From the NCBI RefSeq assembly GCF_034928825.1, contig NZ_JAYFUL010000016.1:53592-117591 (forward strand): 64,000 bases of DNA. The letters run 5' to 3'. The notes below the pieces were generated by a model, which saw nothing but the letters and a program-made list of their open reading frames with translations, did no database searches and had not been told where the DNA came from. Shown one piece after another: positions 1-8,941 of this stretch; the first letter of the stretch is position 1, and the number at the start of each line of letters is the position of its first letter. The stretch is from Arcicella aquatica. GTDB lineage: Bacteria > Bacteroidota > Bacteroidia > Cytophagales > Spirosomataceae. Position numbers and translations under genes: made by a program.

Positions 1-3000
1 AAAAGCCCACAGAGTACGCTATTTGTGATATTTTTATATCGTTCTTTTGCAAAAGCGTAATTGCTTTCTTCAATTTTTGAGACCTTACATATTCCACAGG
101 AGTCTCACCAGTGAGGCTTAAAACTTTGCTGTAAAGTGTTCCTCGACTAACAAACATGGCTTTGCTCAATTCTTCTACGGATAAATTGGGGTTTTCGATA
201 TGTTCTTCCACATAACGTGAAAACTTCAACAAAAACTTTTCGTCTTCTGAGATAAACTCAGCTTCTGGAGTCTCCAATTGAATATGCTTACTGTATGTAT
301 TTTTCAATAAACTATTCAAACTAAGCAAGTTTTCTATTTTAATGTTGAGCAAATGAAAATTGAATGGCTTTGACAAATAATCACTTGCCCCTGATTCCAA
401 TCCTTTCATTTGGTCTATTTCATCAGATAAAACAGTCAACATAATAACAGGAATATGCTTGGTACGATTATCACTTTTAATTTTGCGTACCATCTCTACA
501 CCATCCATTCTTGGCATGTTTACATCGCTGACTATTACCTGAGGATGGCATGACAAGGCCTTTTGCCAACCCTTTATACCATCGGCGGCTTCTATTATTT
601 TATATTTTGTTTTCAGACTTTCAACCAGATAAGCTCTTAAGTCGTCATCATCATCCACAATCAATACAACAGGCATATCAATTTTAGGAGGCTCATTTTT
701 AGCAAACCCACCAATCAAATCAGATGTTTCATTTGAAACGATTGGAGAGGTAGATTGCTGAAAAGTAATTGGCAAAAGTGGTAGAGATATAGTAAAAGCA
801 CTACCTATGTCTTCCTCACTTTCTACTTTAATGGTTCCACCGTGAAGTTTAATAAACTCTTGAGCAATTGAAAGACCGATTCCACTTCCCTGATTTAAGA
901 TGTCAGCGTTGTTATTTACTTGGAAAAATCTTTCAAAAATCTTGTCGGTCATTTCTTTAGGTAATCCGATGCCAGTATCACGTAGAATCAACCTAATACC
1001 TGTTTCGCCATCGCCTGCAATTTGAAGGCTAACACTTCCGCCTTCATTGGTGAATTTTATAGCATTAGAAAACAAGTTGATTAGCACTCGTTCTAATTTA
1101 TCCTTATCAAAACTAGTATGGTAGTTACTATATGAACTTACAAAATGTAGAGATATATTTTTCCTTACGGCTATATATTTGAACGAATCTACAATTTCCT
1201 GTGCAAATGTAATCAAATCGCCATCTGTTGCATGCAGCGTCAATTCATTGGCTTCTATTTTTCTAAAATCAAGCAATTGGTTTACTAAATTCAAAAGTCT
1301 TTTGGCATTGCGACCTATCAAATTAAGCATTTCCAGCTTTTCTGTACTTTTCTCTTGAAACATCAAGTTCTCTATCGGATTCAAGACAAGTGTCAAAGGT
1401 GTTTTTAACTCATGGCTCAGGTTTGTCAGGAATTTAATCTTGATTTGCTCTAACTCTATTTTTTTCTCTGCTTCGTGTCGTTCCTTTTCAATCATATGTT
1501 TTACCTCCAAACGTTCCTGTTCTCTGGCAAACTTATTTTTGAATTTTTCAATAGAACGTTTTCTGATAGCCCAAATGGCTCCTGAAACCAGGATACAATA
1601 GAAAAAATAAGCATAATACGTCCGCCAAAACGGAGGCTTTACAATAATATCAATAACTTTTTCAGGGGTCTGCCATGAGCCATCCTCACTGTATGCTTTT
1701 AGTCTGAAGATATATTTCCCTGGGTCAAGGTTAGTATAAACAGCCGTACTCGCTGTTCCTACTTGGTTCCATTCTTTGTCGAATCCTTCTAATTTATAAG
1801 AATACCTATTTTCATGTGGAGCTGTGTAATTGAGGGCTATAAAATCTAAAGAAAAATTCTGTTTATAACTCAACACCATTTCTTTTGCTGTCGAGATGTG
1901 CTCCGTTATTTCGGCATTTTCACCAGGATTTATCTGTTTGTTATTAATCTTCAAGCTAGTAATTACCAGCGTAGGAATATTCTTTTTCTGGAAAATATTA
2001 GCAGGATTGAAGTAGTTAAAACCTGCCAATCCACCAAAAAACAATTGTCCGTCTGAAGTTTTCAAACCAGCCCCAATATTAAAGTTGCTCTGCTGAACGC
2101 CATTATAATGTGTGAAATTCCTAAATACCTTCTTGTCTGGGTCAAATGAACTGATACCCTTATTAGTACTTATCCATATTTTACCTTTTTCATCTTCCAA
2201 AATTTTGTAAACAACATCATTTGACAAAGAGTTTCTTTCATCAAAGCGTTCAAATGTTTTTGTTTGAGGCTTATATAAACAAAGCCCCCCCCCCCAAGCT
2301 CCAACCCATATTTTGCCAGAACGGTCACAGTAAATACTTTGGACTTTGTCTATCGGAAGACCATTCCTATCGTGGTTTAATACCTGAAACCGTTTCTCAT
2401 TTGGATAATAAACAGCTATTCCTGAACCGTTTGAGCCAATCCAGATATTCCCCATTTTATCTTGCTCAATAGTGGTGATGAAACCATTCAAAGGGAATTT
2501 CTGAGCAGATGCTAATTGAAAAACTTTATCAGATGATTCCATTACATCCCGCTGTGGGTCGTATAAATAAACCCCATTGCCATTTGTACCTAGCCAAATT
2601 TTCCCATTTCTGTCTGCTTTTATGCAGTTGATAGGTATGTTTACATCATCCGTGTTGCTTTTTGGAAGGTGAAAATACCTAGAAGCACCCGTTGCCATAT
2701 TAATGGTATATAAGCCAACTTGATAGGTTCCTACCCAAAGCGTATTACCAACAGATTGTAAAGCGATAATAGATGCTCTATTTGCATTTTTATCTTTTAA
2801 ATCATAACGCCTTATTAGCCCCGTTTTTCTGTTAAATACATTCAGCCCTGCTCCTTCGGTTCCAATAAATATATCTCCAGAAGTACTTTCGGAAAAGGCC
2901 ATTATTGAACTGCCCGTCAATCCGTTAGGATCAAATGGATTGAATTTTTTATAGTTAAAGAAAGTCAGGTTCGTATCATATTTATTTACGCCACCTTGAT

Positions 3001-4000
3001 GAACACCTATCCAATATACACCATTATTATCAATGTAAATATCCCTAATTGATCGTCCAGAAGTACTAGGCGTAAATCCATCTTGTTCTACAAGCGAACT
3101 TTTGACACTGATTGCCTTCTCTGTTTGCGGATTAAATATGTCGATGCCTATTTCTGTACCTACCCAAAGCTGCCCGTCTTTATCAAATACTACCTTAATT
3201 ATATGATTATTGGAAAGAGAATTAGGGTTGTTTGAATCATGTTTGTAATTGCGAAACGTACCCTTTTTTGTGTCCATTACATTTATTCCCCCTTCTTCGG
3301 TCCCAATCCAAAGTTTACCATACTTGTCAGCCGTGATACTCTTTATATTGTTCCATGAAATACTTGCTGGATTATTTGGGTTGTGTAAAAACCTTGTAAA
3401 TCGTTCGCTCTTTCTGTCATAAACATGTAAACCTTCGTCGGTACCAACCCAAATGTTGTTATGACTATCTTCAAATAGTGAGCGAATCATATTTGAATTT
3501 AATTTTGTTGGGTTTGAAGGGTTTGCTTTGAAAACATTAGTTTTTTTCGAGACAGGATCTAGCACAAATAAGCCAGAATAAGTTCCAACCCAAATTTTGC
3601 CCGAATGGTCAGCACATAATGATATAATCCAGCCTAGAGTACTAAAATCGTAATTAGTAAATGAATTCAAATTCAGATTATAAATAGACAAAGTCAGATT
3701 AGTAGCCACCCAAATGTTACCAGCTTTATCCTGTGTCATGGCTGTTATTGGTCCACTTCCGATACTTGTACTATCGTTTTCTTTATGGCGATATTCAGTA
3801 AAATTTTGACCATCAAACCTATTGAGTCCGTCTTCAGTCCCAAACCACATAAAGCCATTCTTGTCTTTTATAATGGCATTAATGGAATTGGAGGTAAGCC
3901 CATTTCTGCTACTGAAATTAATAAATTTATATTCTTTCTGTTGCCCGTGAATCCAGTGAGCAACAAAAACAAAAATTAATAAAAAGTAACATTTCTTCAT
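1..4000 (-). CDS. Hybrid two-component system sensor/regulator (HTCS), C-terminus cut by window edge
   Basis: A one-protein sensor and transcription factor of the type that controls Bacteroidota polysaccharide loci. I translated the ends and several internal stretches and found one reading frame from ATG at 4000 to base 1 (1333 codons). Domains in order: signal peptide ending near AHWIHGQQ; two seven-bladed reg_prop beta-propellers with repeated NIWV/KIWVGT loops; a Y_Y_Y domain; a transmembrane helix near residues 790-810; a HisKA domain with phosphoacceptor His863 in LSHELKTPL; HATPase with DTGIGL and GSGIGLSIAQ; a receiver with Asp1159 in VSDVNMPRMDG; and an AraC-type helix-turn-helix. About 25-30 residues of the AraC domain lie beyond the window. 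It sits just downstream of the SusC/D-GH10 operon, so it probably senses a xylo-oligosaccharide in the periplasm and activates that operon. The ligand is inferred from context only. Confidence 0.95.
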   Translation of the reverse strand, partial: MKKCYFLLIFVFVAHWIHGQQKEYKFINFSSRNGLTSNSINAIIKDKNGFMWFGTEDGLNRFDGQNFTEYRHKENDSTSIGSGPITAMTQDKAGNIWVATNLTLSIYNLNLNSFTNYDFSTLGWIISLCADHSGKIWVGTYSGLFVLDPVSKKTNVFKANPSNPTKLNSNMIRSLFEDSHNNIWVGTDEGLHVYDRKSERFTRFLHNPNNPASISWNNIKSITADKYGKLWIGTEEGGINVMDTKKGTFRNYKHDSNNPNSLSNNHIIKVVFDKDGQLWVGTEIGIDIFNPQTEKAISVKSSLVEQDGFTPSTSGRSIRDIYIDNNGVYWIGVHQGGVNKYDTNLTFFNYKKFNPFDPNGLTGSSIMAFSESTSGDIFIGTEGAGLNVFNRKTGLIRRYDLKDKNANRASIIALQSVGNTLWVGTYQVGLYTINMATGASRYFHLPKSNTDDVNIPINCIKADRNGKIWLGTNGNGVYLYDPQRDVMESSDKVFQLASAQKFPLNGFITTIEQDKMGNIWIGSNGSGIAVYYPNEKRFQVLNHDRNGLPIDKVQSIYCDRSGKIWVGAWGGGLCLYKPQTKTFERFDERNSLSNDVVYKILEDEKGKIWISTNKGISSFDPDKKVFRNFTHYNGVQQSNFNIGAGLKTSDGQLFFGGLAGFNYFNPANIFQKKNIPTLVITSLKINNKQINPGENAEITEHISTAKEMVLSYKQNFSLDFIALNYTAPHENRYSYKLEGFDKEWNQVGTASTAVYTNLDPGKYIFRLKAYSEDGSWQTPEKVIDIIVKPPFWRTYYAYFFYCILVSGAIWAIRKRSIEKFKNKFAREQERLEVKHMIEKERHEAEKKIELEQIKIKFLTNLSHELKTPLTLVLNPIENLMFQEKSTEKLEMLNLIGRNAKRLLNLVNQLLDFRKIEANELTLHATDGDLITFAQEIVDSFKYIAVRKNISLHFVSSYSNYHTSFDKDKLERVLINLFSNAIKFTNEGGSVSLQIAGDGETGIRLILRDTGIGLPKEMTDKIFERFFQVNNNADILNQGSGIGLSIAQEFIKLHGGTIKVESEEDIGSAFTISLPLLPITFQQSTSPIVSNETSDLIGGFAKNEPPKIDMPVVLIVDDDDDLRAYLVESLKTKYKIIEAADGIKGWQKALSCHPQVIVSDVNMPRMDGVEMVRKIKSDNRTKHIPVIMLTVLSDEIDQMKGLESGASDYLSKPFNFHLLNIKIENLLSLNSLLKNTYSKHIQLETPEAEFISEDEKFLLKFSRYVEEHIENPNLSVEELSKAMFVSRGTLYSKVLSLTGETPVEYVRSQKLKKAITLLQKNDIKISQIAYSVGF
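2285..2295. repeat. 11-base C/G homopolymer inside the HTCS gene
   Basis: Eleven consecutive C on the plus strand (G in the coding sense) encode the last two bases of Trp569 and Gly570-572 in a propeller loop reading WVGAWGGGLCLY. With exactly eleven bases the HTCS frame is open on both sides. Gain or loss of one base would truncate the sensor before its membrane and kinase parts. Such tracts are prone to slipped-strand mutation and to sequencing error. Confidence 0.9.
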
Positions 4001-4399
4001 TTTTACAGTCTTTAACACATCAACCATCGGTTGGATGTTCTCATTATAGTCATTGCCCAATTTAACATAATTTTATTTTAGGCCACATCTGTTGCTACTG
4101 TTAGTAGTATTTACAAAAGCTAATTATTCATAAATCTTACTGTTAGTACAAAATTTTGTTATAATCCGCATTTGAAACAATCAGACGAATTGAGGTAAGC
4201 TTTTATTGTTGTATTTAACAAATAAGCTAATATTTCCTGATTTTAAAAATAGTGGTTAGGTAAATTACTCATACCCATTTATTGAAATAATCCCTAACAA
4301 ATTGCTAGGGATTATAAACGAAACGGGTAGTTATATATTAATGGATAGGGTTATATAGTAAATAGTTGCTTATTTTTAAAGGATAAACACATCTCCTTA
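4001..4399. other. Intergenic region between HTCS and GH10
   Basis: About 400 bases of AT-rich DNA upstream of the HTCS start and downstream of the GH10 stop. Besides the stem-loop at 4289-4313 I see no gene. No clear TAnnTTTG promoter for the HTCS was found on the minus strand; the HTCS promoter must lie here if it is transcribed on its own. Confidence 0.5.
4289..4313 (-). terminator. Possible terminator after the SusCD-GH10 operon
   Basis: Eight-base inverted repeat AATCCCTA/TAGGGATT with a nine-base loop, about 90 bases past the GH10 stop. On the minus strand it is followed by ATTTCAATAAAT, only moderately T-rich, so it is a weak candidate. Confidence 0.4.
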
Positions 4400-6082
4400 T
4401 TATTTCATATTTGCTTTAATAGATTCAGCTACATAAGAATAAGCTACTTTTCTTACATAATCTTTTGTCCAGAGACCAATCGGCTCATCTGCTCTCCAGC
4501 TTGAATTGGCAGGACTGTCTAGTGGACTCCACAATGTGATACCGTATCTCTGTGCCGCAGGTATAAGCTCAAAATATTTGTCGATAACATATTTATACAT
4601 TTCAGCCTGTGCCTGATATTGTGCCTGAGTTGCATTATCTGTTTTCACACTACCTAAACCAATATCCAATTCCGAAATTTTAATCACTTTTCCTGTAGCA
4701 GCTAATAGCTTAAACATATCGGCAATCTTGGTTTTGTCCGACTTGATATCAATGTGCATTTGAGTACCAATACCATCAACCTTTACTCCTTTTCCTTCGA
4801 TATAGCTTACATAAGCGATTAATCCACGACATTTATCCAGATTATATTCCAAATTATAATCATTGATGAAAAGTATATCACTAGCATTCCCGTATTTTCT
4901 CGCTAATTGAAAAGCAGTTACAGCATAATCTTTGCCCATATAATCTTGCCAATAAAATTCATCAGTGGCTAAAGTTTTGCCTACTCCTGTTTTAAGTTCG
5001 TAAGGTTTTCCATCGTCCATTGGTTCGTTTACTACATCCCATGCTTTTACATAAGGCTTACTTACTGTCATCATACCCGACATCCATTTATCTAAGGCAC
5101 TGGTAATCAGGGTATTTTTTTGCTCAGAAGTTTTTTCTTTTGTTTGCACACTTCCTGTAGCATTATACTTTGTTAAAGTAATATTATCAAAGTAAAAATT
5201 AGTGGCAGTTTTACCAAGATTAAAAGCAATTGCACCGCAAGTAGCCATATCTGCGGTAATTGTAATCTCTTTGGTATAAGTAGTCCAAGTTGGAGTAGCC
5301 GAAATAGTTCCAAAAAAGTCCCAGTGTTTGTATGCACCTGCTGTTACATGTGCCTGAGTTGGGTAAGATGCGGAAACATCTGCTTTCACATCCATTTTAA
5401 GGGTGTATTTTTCTCCTAAAACAGCTACAGGAGAAAATTTTAAGAAAAATTGAGCTTCCCAATCATTGGTTCGAACACTTGCATTTGTTATTTTCAAAGC
5501 TCTCCCAACACCGTTGGCACCCCCACCCGTTGCAGTGTAAGATGTTACAGCATTAGCATTAGCTTCAAAATTATTGGTAACATTACCTTCAAAATCAGCA
5601 GCTGTGATTAAATCCCAACCAGGACCAGTTGATGACAAGATATCAGGTGCAATTACCTTTTTCAAATAGGTGGCATTTTGATTGGCATGCCAACACAAAG
5701 TATGACCATACACTAAAATATTATTTTCTTTTGCGGTTGCTAATAATTTACTGACGTTATCTAGCGCTAAGCTACCATCGGCTTGTACTACTGCACCATG
5801 CTTCATTTCATAGCCTAAAACTATTTCATCGAAGTTTTTATTGGCAAGGCGATACATTACGCCTTTGTTGACATAGTCAGAAAGCGAAAGAGCAACCCCA
5901 AACTTAAAATTGGGGTATGTAGTGCGATTGATATAAGATTTTAATGCAGGATAAGCATCAATATCTTCCTGAGCAGTAGCGCTTTCAGGCTTGATGACGC
6001 TAAACTCTAGCGCCTCATATTTAGTACAAGAAGTCACCATCAATGTGGTCAGACCTAGTACTACTTTATATAATTTATTCAT
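4400..6082 (-). CDS. GH10 endo-xylanase with a carbohydrate-binding module inserted in the catalytic barrel (lipoprotein)
   Basis: Endo-beta-1,4-xylanase cutting the xylan backbone. The N-terminus has a lipoprotein signal with Cys19, suggesting surface or periplasmic membrane anchoring. The GH10 barrel is split. The first part (residues about 40-155) ends just after HTLCWHANQN (strand beta-3). A CBM4/9/22-like beta-sandwich fills about 160-310. The barrel then resumes with acid/base Glu353 in WDVVNEPMDDG and nucleophile Glu471 in KISELDIGLG. At 560 residues it is about 180 longer than a single-domain GH10, which the insertion explains. The same architecture is known from xylan-loci xylanases of gut Bacteroidetes. 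It is the last gene of the operon, 28 bases after the lipoprotein gene, and is probably the surface enzyme that feeds the SusC transporters. Confidence 0.95.
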   Translation of the reverse strand: MNKLYKVVLGLTTLMVTSCTKYEALEFSVIKPESATAQEDIDAYPALKSYINRTTYPNFKFGVALSLSDYVNKGVMYRLANKNFDEIVLGYEMKHGAVVQADGSLALDNVSKLLATAKENNILVYGHTLCWHANQNATYLKKVIAPDILSSTGPGWDLITAADFEGNVTNNFEANANAVTSYTATGGGANGVGRALKITNASVRTNDWEAQFFLKFSPVAVLGEKYTLKMDVKADVSASYPTQAHVTAGAYKHWDFFGTISATPTWTTYTKEITITADMATCGAIAFNLGKTATNFYFDNITLTKYNATGSVQTKEKTSEQKNTLITSALDKWMSGMMTVSKPYVKAWDVVNEPMDDGKPYELKTGVGKTLATDEFYWQDYMGKDYAVTAFQLARKYGNASDILFINDYNLEYNLDKCRGLIAYVSYIEGKGVKVDGIGTQMHIDIKSDKTKIADMFKLLAATGKVIKISELDIGLGSVKTDNATQAQYQAQAEMYKYVIDKYFELIPAAQRYGITLWSPLDSPANSSWRADEPIGLWTKDYVRKVAYSYVAESIKANMK

Positions 6083-6110
6083 AAGATAACTGTTCTAATT
6101 AGACAAATTA

Positions 6111-7067
6111 TTATTTTGTCACTGGCGAAAAGGTTTCCATTGTTACTGTACGATCACGCATAACGAGGGTATCTGTTGTTGATACATTCATTCCTGCAAG
6201 ATTCACTTCATACTTTAGGTATAGAGCATCTCTGTCCTTGCTCCCCCAACTGTTTTTCTCCCCTTTTTTCACAAAAGTGCCACTACCAGTTGCAGTATAA
6301 CCACTCGTTAATGAAGAAATCGTACACTTGTCGCTTTCAAATTTTAGTGATAATGTTATATTGATGTTCTTACCATCTTTATCTTTGAAAACTACTGGAA
6401 ACTCAAGTTCGCTTAACGATTTGGTAGAAAGTTTGTTAACTTCATCTTGCTCTACGTATTGTGCATGGCGAACTATCGTTTTATTCATAGTACCTGTAAC
6501 AACATCCTTTCCACGTCTAAGGTAATTTCCATGCCAAGTATTCACATATTTGATAGCATACAAAATAAAGTGTTTGCCATAAAGTATTGAATCGGCATTA
6601 GCTACGCTAGTCATCGTTAAAGGAATAACATAGGTATTTTTGATTGATTTTGGGTCTGCAAAAAATGCATCTGTCAATTGTACATCTACTCCACCCGCCA
6701 ATGTTCCTTTAGGAATAATAATCTTATCTGAGCCTAACGAATAATAATTAGTAGGCATAGGAAGCACCGCGTCTTTTCCTGTTCCAAACAGTAAACCGTT
6801 TTTTACGAGTGAATTGTCAACGGCAATTTTTATAGATACATCTTTTCTGCTCTCATAAACCCCACCAGTTGAAGCATAAATCTGACATTTATGTTGATTA
6901 TCCAAATCAGTATTCACATACGTATCTTCTCCTAAAGTAATTGTTCTTACAGGATACTGATAAGCGAAATATACAGTTTGGTATTTGTAATCCGGGAACT
7001 CATTTTCCGTATTGCAGGAAGCAAGCCCGATTAGGATTAGTACCGACATTAAAACTAATTTCTTCAT
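6111..7067 (-). CDS. SusE-position surface lipoprotein (DUF1735-like, probable glycan-binding)
   Basis: 318-residue lipoprotein with signal peptide and lipobox LIGLASC (Cys19). The N-terminal half (about 25-175) resembles the DUF1735/BT_3987-type Ig-like domain of Bacteroidota outer-membrane glycan-binding proteins. The C-terminal half, starting with a TWHGNYLRRG motif, resembles domains usually annotated DUF5627. The slot right after SusD and before the xylanase is where SusE/SusF-like xylan-binding proteins lie in known xylan loci. It therefore most likely captures xylan at the cell surface. No catalytic motif is visible. Family assignment is by recognition only. Confidence 0.75.
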   Translation of the reverse strand: MKKLVLMSVLILIGLASCNTENEFPDYKYQTVYFAYQYPVRTITLGEDTYVNTDLDNQHKCQIYASTGGVYESRKDVSIKIAVDNSLVKNGLLFGTGKDAVLPMPTNYYSLGSDKIIIPKGTLAGGVDVQLTDAFFADPKSIKNTYVIPLTMTSVANADSILYGKHFILYAIKYVNTWHGNYLRRGKDVVTGTMNKTIVRHAQYVEQDEVNKLSTKSLSELEFPVVFKDKDGKNINITLSLKFESDKCTISSLTSGYTATGSGTFVKKGEKNSWGSKDRDALYLKYEVNLAGMNVSTTDTLVMRDRTVTMETFSPVTK

Positions 7068-7107
7068 AAATATTAAATTTTGTCAATAATAAAATTATAG
7101 CTGATTA

Positions 7108-8898
7108 TTAATTCCACCCTTCATTTTGTTCAAGTGCAGGGAACTTCAGTATTTCTGAATAAGGAATTGGGCCGTATTTCATATAACTCTTGAATACTCT
7201 GTCTTGTACAACTGGGATTAAAGTGTAAACACCATTTTGGATACTCACTCCTTTGGCTGGCTCAGTAAGTCCTGCGTTCCAGCGACGTAAATCCCAGAAT
7301 CTAAATCCTTCAAAACAAAGTTCTAAGCGACGTTCATTACGAATCAATGTACGCATCGTTTCCTTATTACCTTTTGCACTTTCCAGATAAGCATCGTTGT
7401 TGGTTGTACCAATCCCCGCTCTTCTACGGATAGCTCTGATGATATCATAAGCTGAATAAGCATTTGTACCCGTACCCGTAGGTCCCCAAGCCTCGTTAGC
7501 TGCTTCTGCATAAGCCAACGCAATTTCGGTATAACGAATATGCGGTTTGTAATGACGCTGATTGGTGGCAGATGTAGGGTTGAGGTTTACATCTTGGCGT
7601 AACAATTTTCGCAAATAATAACCCGTTCTTGTCGAAGTAGCCACTTTATTAAGCGCATCGTTGGTAGTACCATTAGCAGTAGTATTAATAGCTGTATTAT
7701 TTACACCAGCGGTTGCACCATTCACAAGCACAAACATTTTCAAGCGTGGGTCACGATTAGTATATGGGTCGGCAGGATTATAGCCACTGTTAGCATCACT
7801 AATCGGATACCCATTTAGCATTGGAAAAGCATCTACAAGGTTCTGAGACGGATTGATACGTCCGTTACCAAATAATGTTGGAGGAAAATTAGCTTGTTCT
7901 AAATCTCTATTCTCACCCCAGTTATTTCTCCACAATATTTCAGGAGGGTTAGCTCCATCCTTAAGATTAGCGATCTCCGTAGTATTAGTATACCAAGTAA
8001 GACCACTCGCTACATTACTTGTCACAGCATTCAACCCTCCATTCGAATTCAATACATTAGCGGCATAGTTGGCGGCATCTGTCCACTTACTTGTATTGCC
8101 ATTATTAAACGATGGGCTGGCTGCCAGTAATGCAGCTTGCGCTCTTACTGCTTTAGCAATACGACCAGTAAATAAACCGCTGAAAGTAACCCCGAATGCA
8201 CGGTTATATTGCTCAATCGTTACCTGACCATACTTTGCTGGTATCTGAGATTCCTGTCCCAGTGAAAAATTCTGATAGTCTAAAGGAAGCTTGACATCAG
8301 CACTGTCTAAATCTTGATAGATTTGTTTCATACAATCATCAAAAGAAGCTCTTGGAAGATTATAATTATCAGAAGTAGTCTGTGGTTTAAGTAAAATAGG
8401 TACTCCAAGCATCGTTCCGCCTACTCCTTTACCTGCGTGTGTCAACAAAAGATGGTACATCAATAACGCACGAAGTCCATAAGCTTCTCCTTTAATTCTA
8501 GTAGTAAACAATCTATTAGCAACAGGGTCCGTCACCCATTGAACCTTGTTTACTTCTCCAAGCATAATGTTCAGGTATTGAATTCCTGCAAAACAGTTCG
8601 TCCATTGGCTTGTTGGATTAATGTTAGCTGTCCACTGACCTGTTGCCAATTTTAAATAGCCATTGTCTTGATCGTTACTTACAGCATCATCAGTTGCCAC
8701 GTCATTAAAAGACCACGAATTCGTTGGTATTCTGTTATAACCATTCAGCAATATACCGAATGGAAATCTTGAGTCACTTGGTAAATAAGCACTAGGATCT
8801 AATTGCCTGTTATTCTCTATAGCAGGTTCTATTAGGTCTTGACATCCGGTCAGCAATACAGCAGCGCAAACCAGTAGTTTTAATATTCCTTTATTCAT
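7108..8898 (-). CDS. SusD-like nutrient-uptake lipoprotein (second pair)
   Basis: Surface oligosaccharide-capturing lid of a SusCD transporter. I place the start at 8898, which gives a compact lipoprotein signal (MNKGILKLLVCAAVLLTGC) and 596 residues. An upstream in-frame ATG at 8937 would add 13 residues that do not look like a signal peptide. SusD features: SDSRFPFG near the N-terminus, a TPR helical core, RNERRLELCFEGFRFWDLRRW near the C-terminus, and the typical ending with a PIPYSEILKFPALEQNEGW motif. It lies directly after its SusC partner and before the surface lipoprotein. Substrate (xylo-oligosaccharide) is inferred from the adjacent xylanase. Confidence 0.93.
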   Translation of the reverse strand: MNKGILKLLVCAAVLLTGCQDLIEPAIENNRQLDPSAYLPSDSRFPFGILLNGYNRIPTNSWSFNDVATDDAVSNDQDNGYLKLATGQWTANINPTSQWTNCFAGIQYLNIMLGEVNKVQWVTDPVANRLFTTRIKGEAYGLRALLMYHLLLTHAGKGVGGTMLGVPILLKPQTTSDNYNLPRASFDDCMKQIYQDLDSADVKLPLDYQNFSLGQESQIPAKYGQVTIEQYNRAFGVTFSGLFTGRIAKAVRAQAALLAASPSFNNGNTSKWTDAANYAANVLNSNGGLNAVTSNVASGLTWYTNTTEIANLKDGANPPEILWRNNWGENRDLEQANFPPTLFGNGRINPSQNLVDAFPMLNGYPISDANSGYNPADPYTNRDPRLKMFVLVNGATAGVNNTAINTTANGTTNDALNKVATSTRTGYYLRKLLRQDVNLNPTSATNQRHYKPHIRYTEIALAYAEAANEAWGPTGTGTNAYSAYDIIRAIRRRAGIGTTNNDAYLESAKGNKETMRTLIRNERRLELCFEGFRFWDLRRWNAGLTEPAKGVSIQNGVYTLIPVVQDRVFKSYMKYGPIPYSEILKFPALEQNEGWN

Positions 8899-8941
8899 AT
8901 AAAACATAGTATAATATTCAAAATATGATATTTTCAAAAAC

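Noticed and set aside
2285..2295. Poly-C tract as an HTCS frameshift (pseudogene)
   Set aside because: Translation on both sides shares one frame and continues through as Trp-Gly-Gly-Gly, so the gene is intact at this length.
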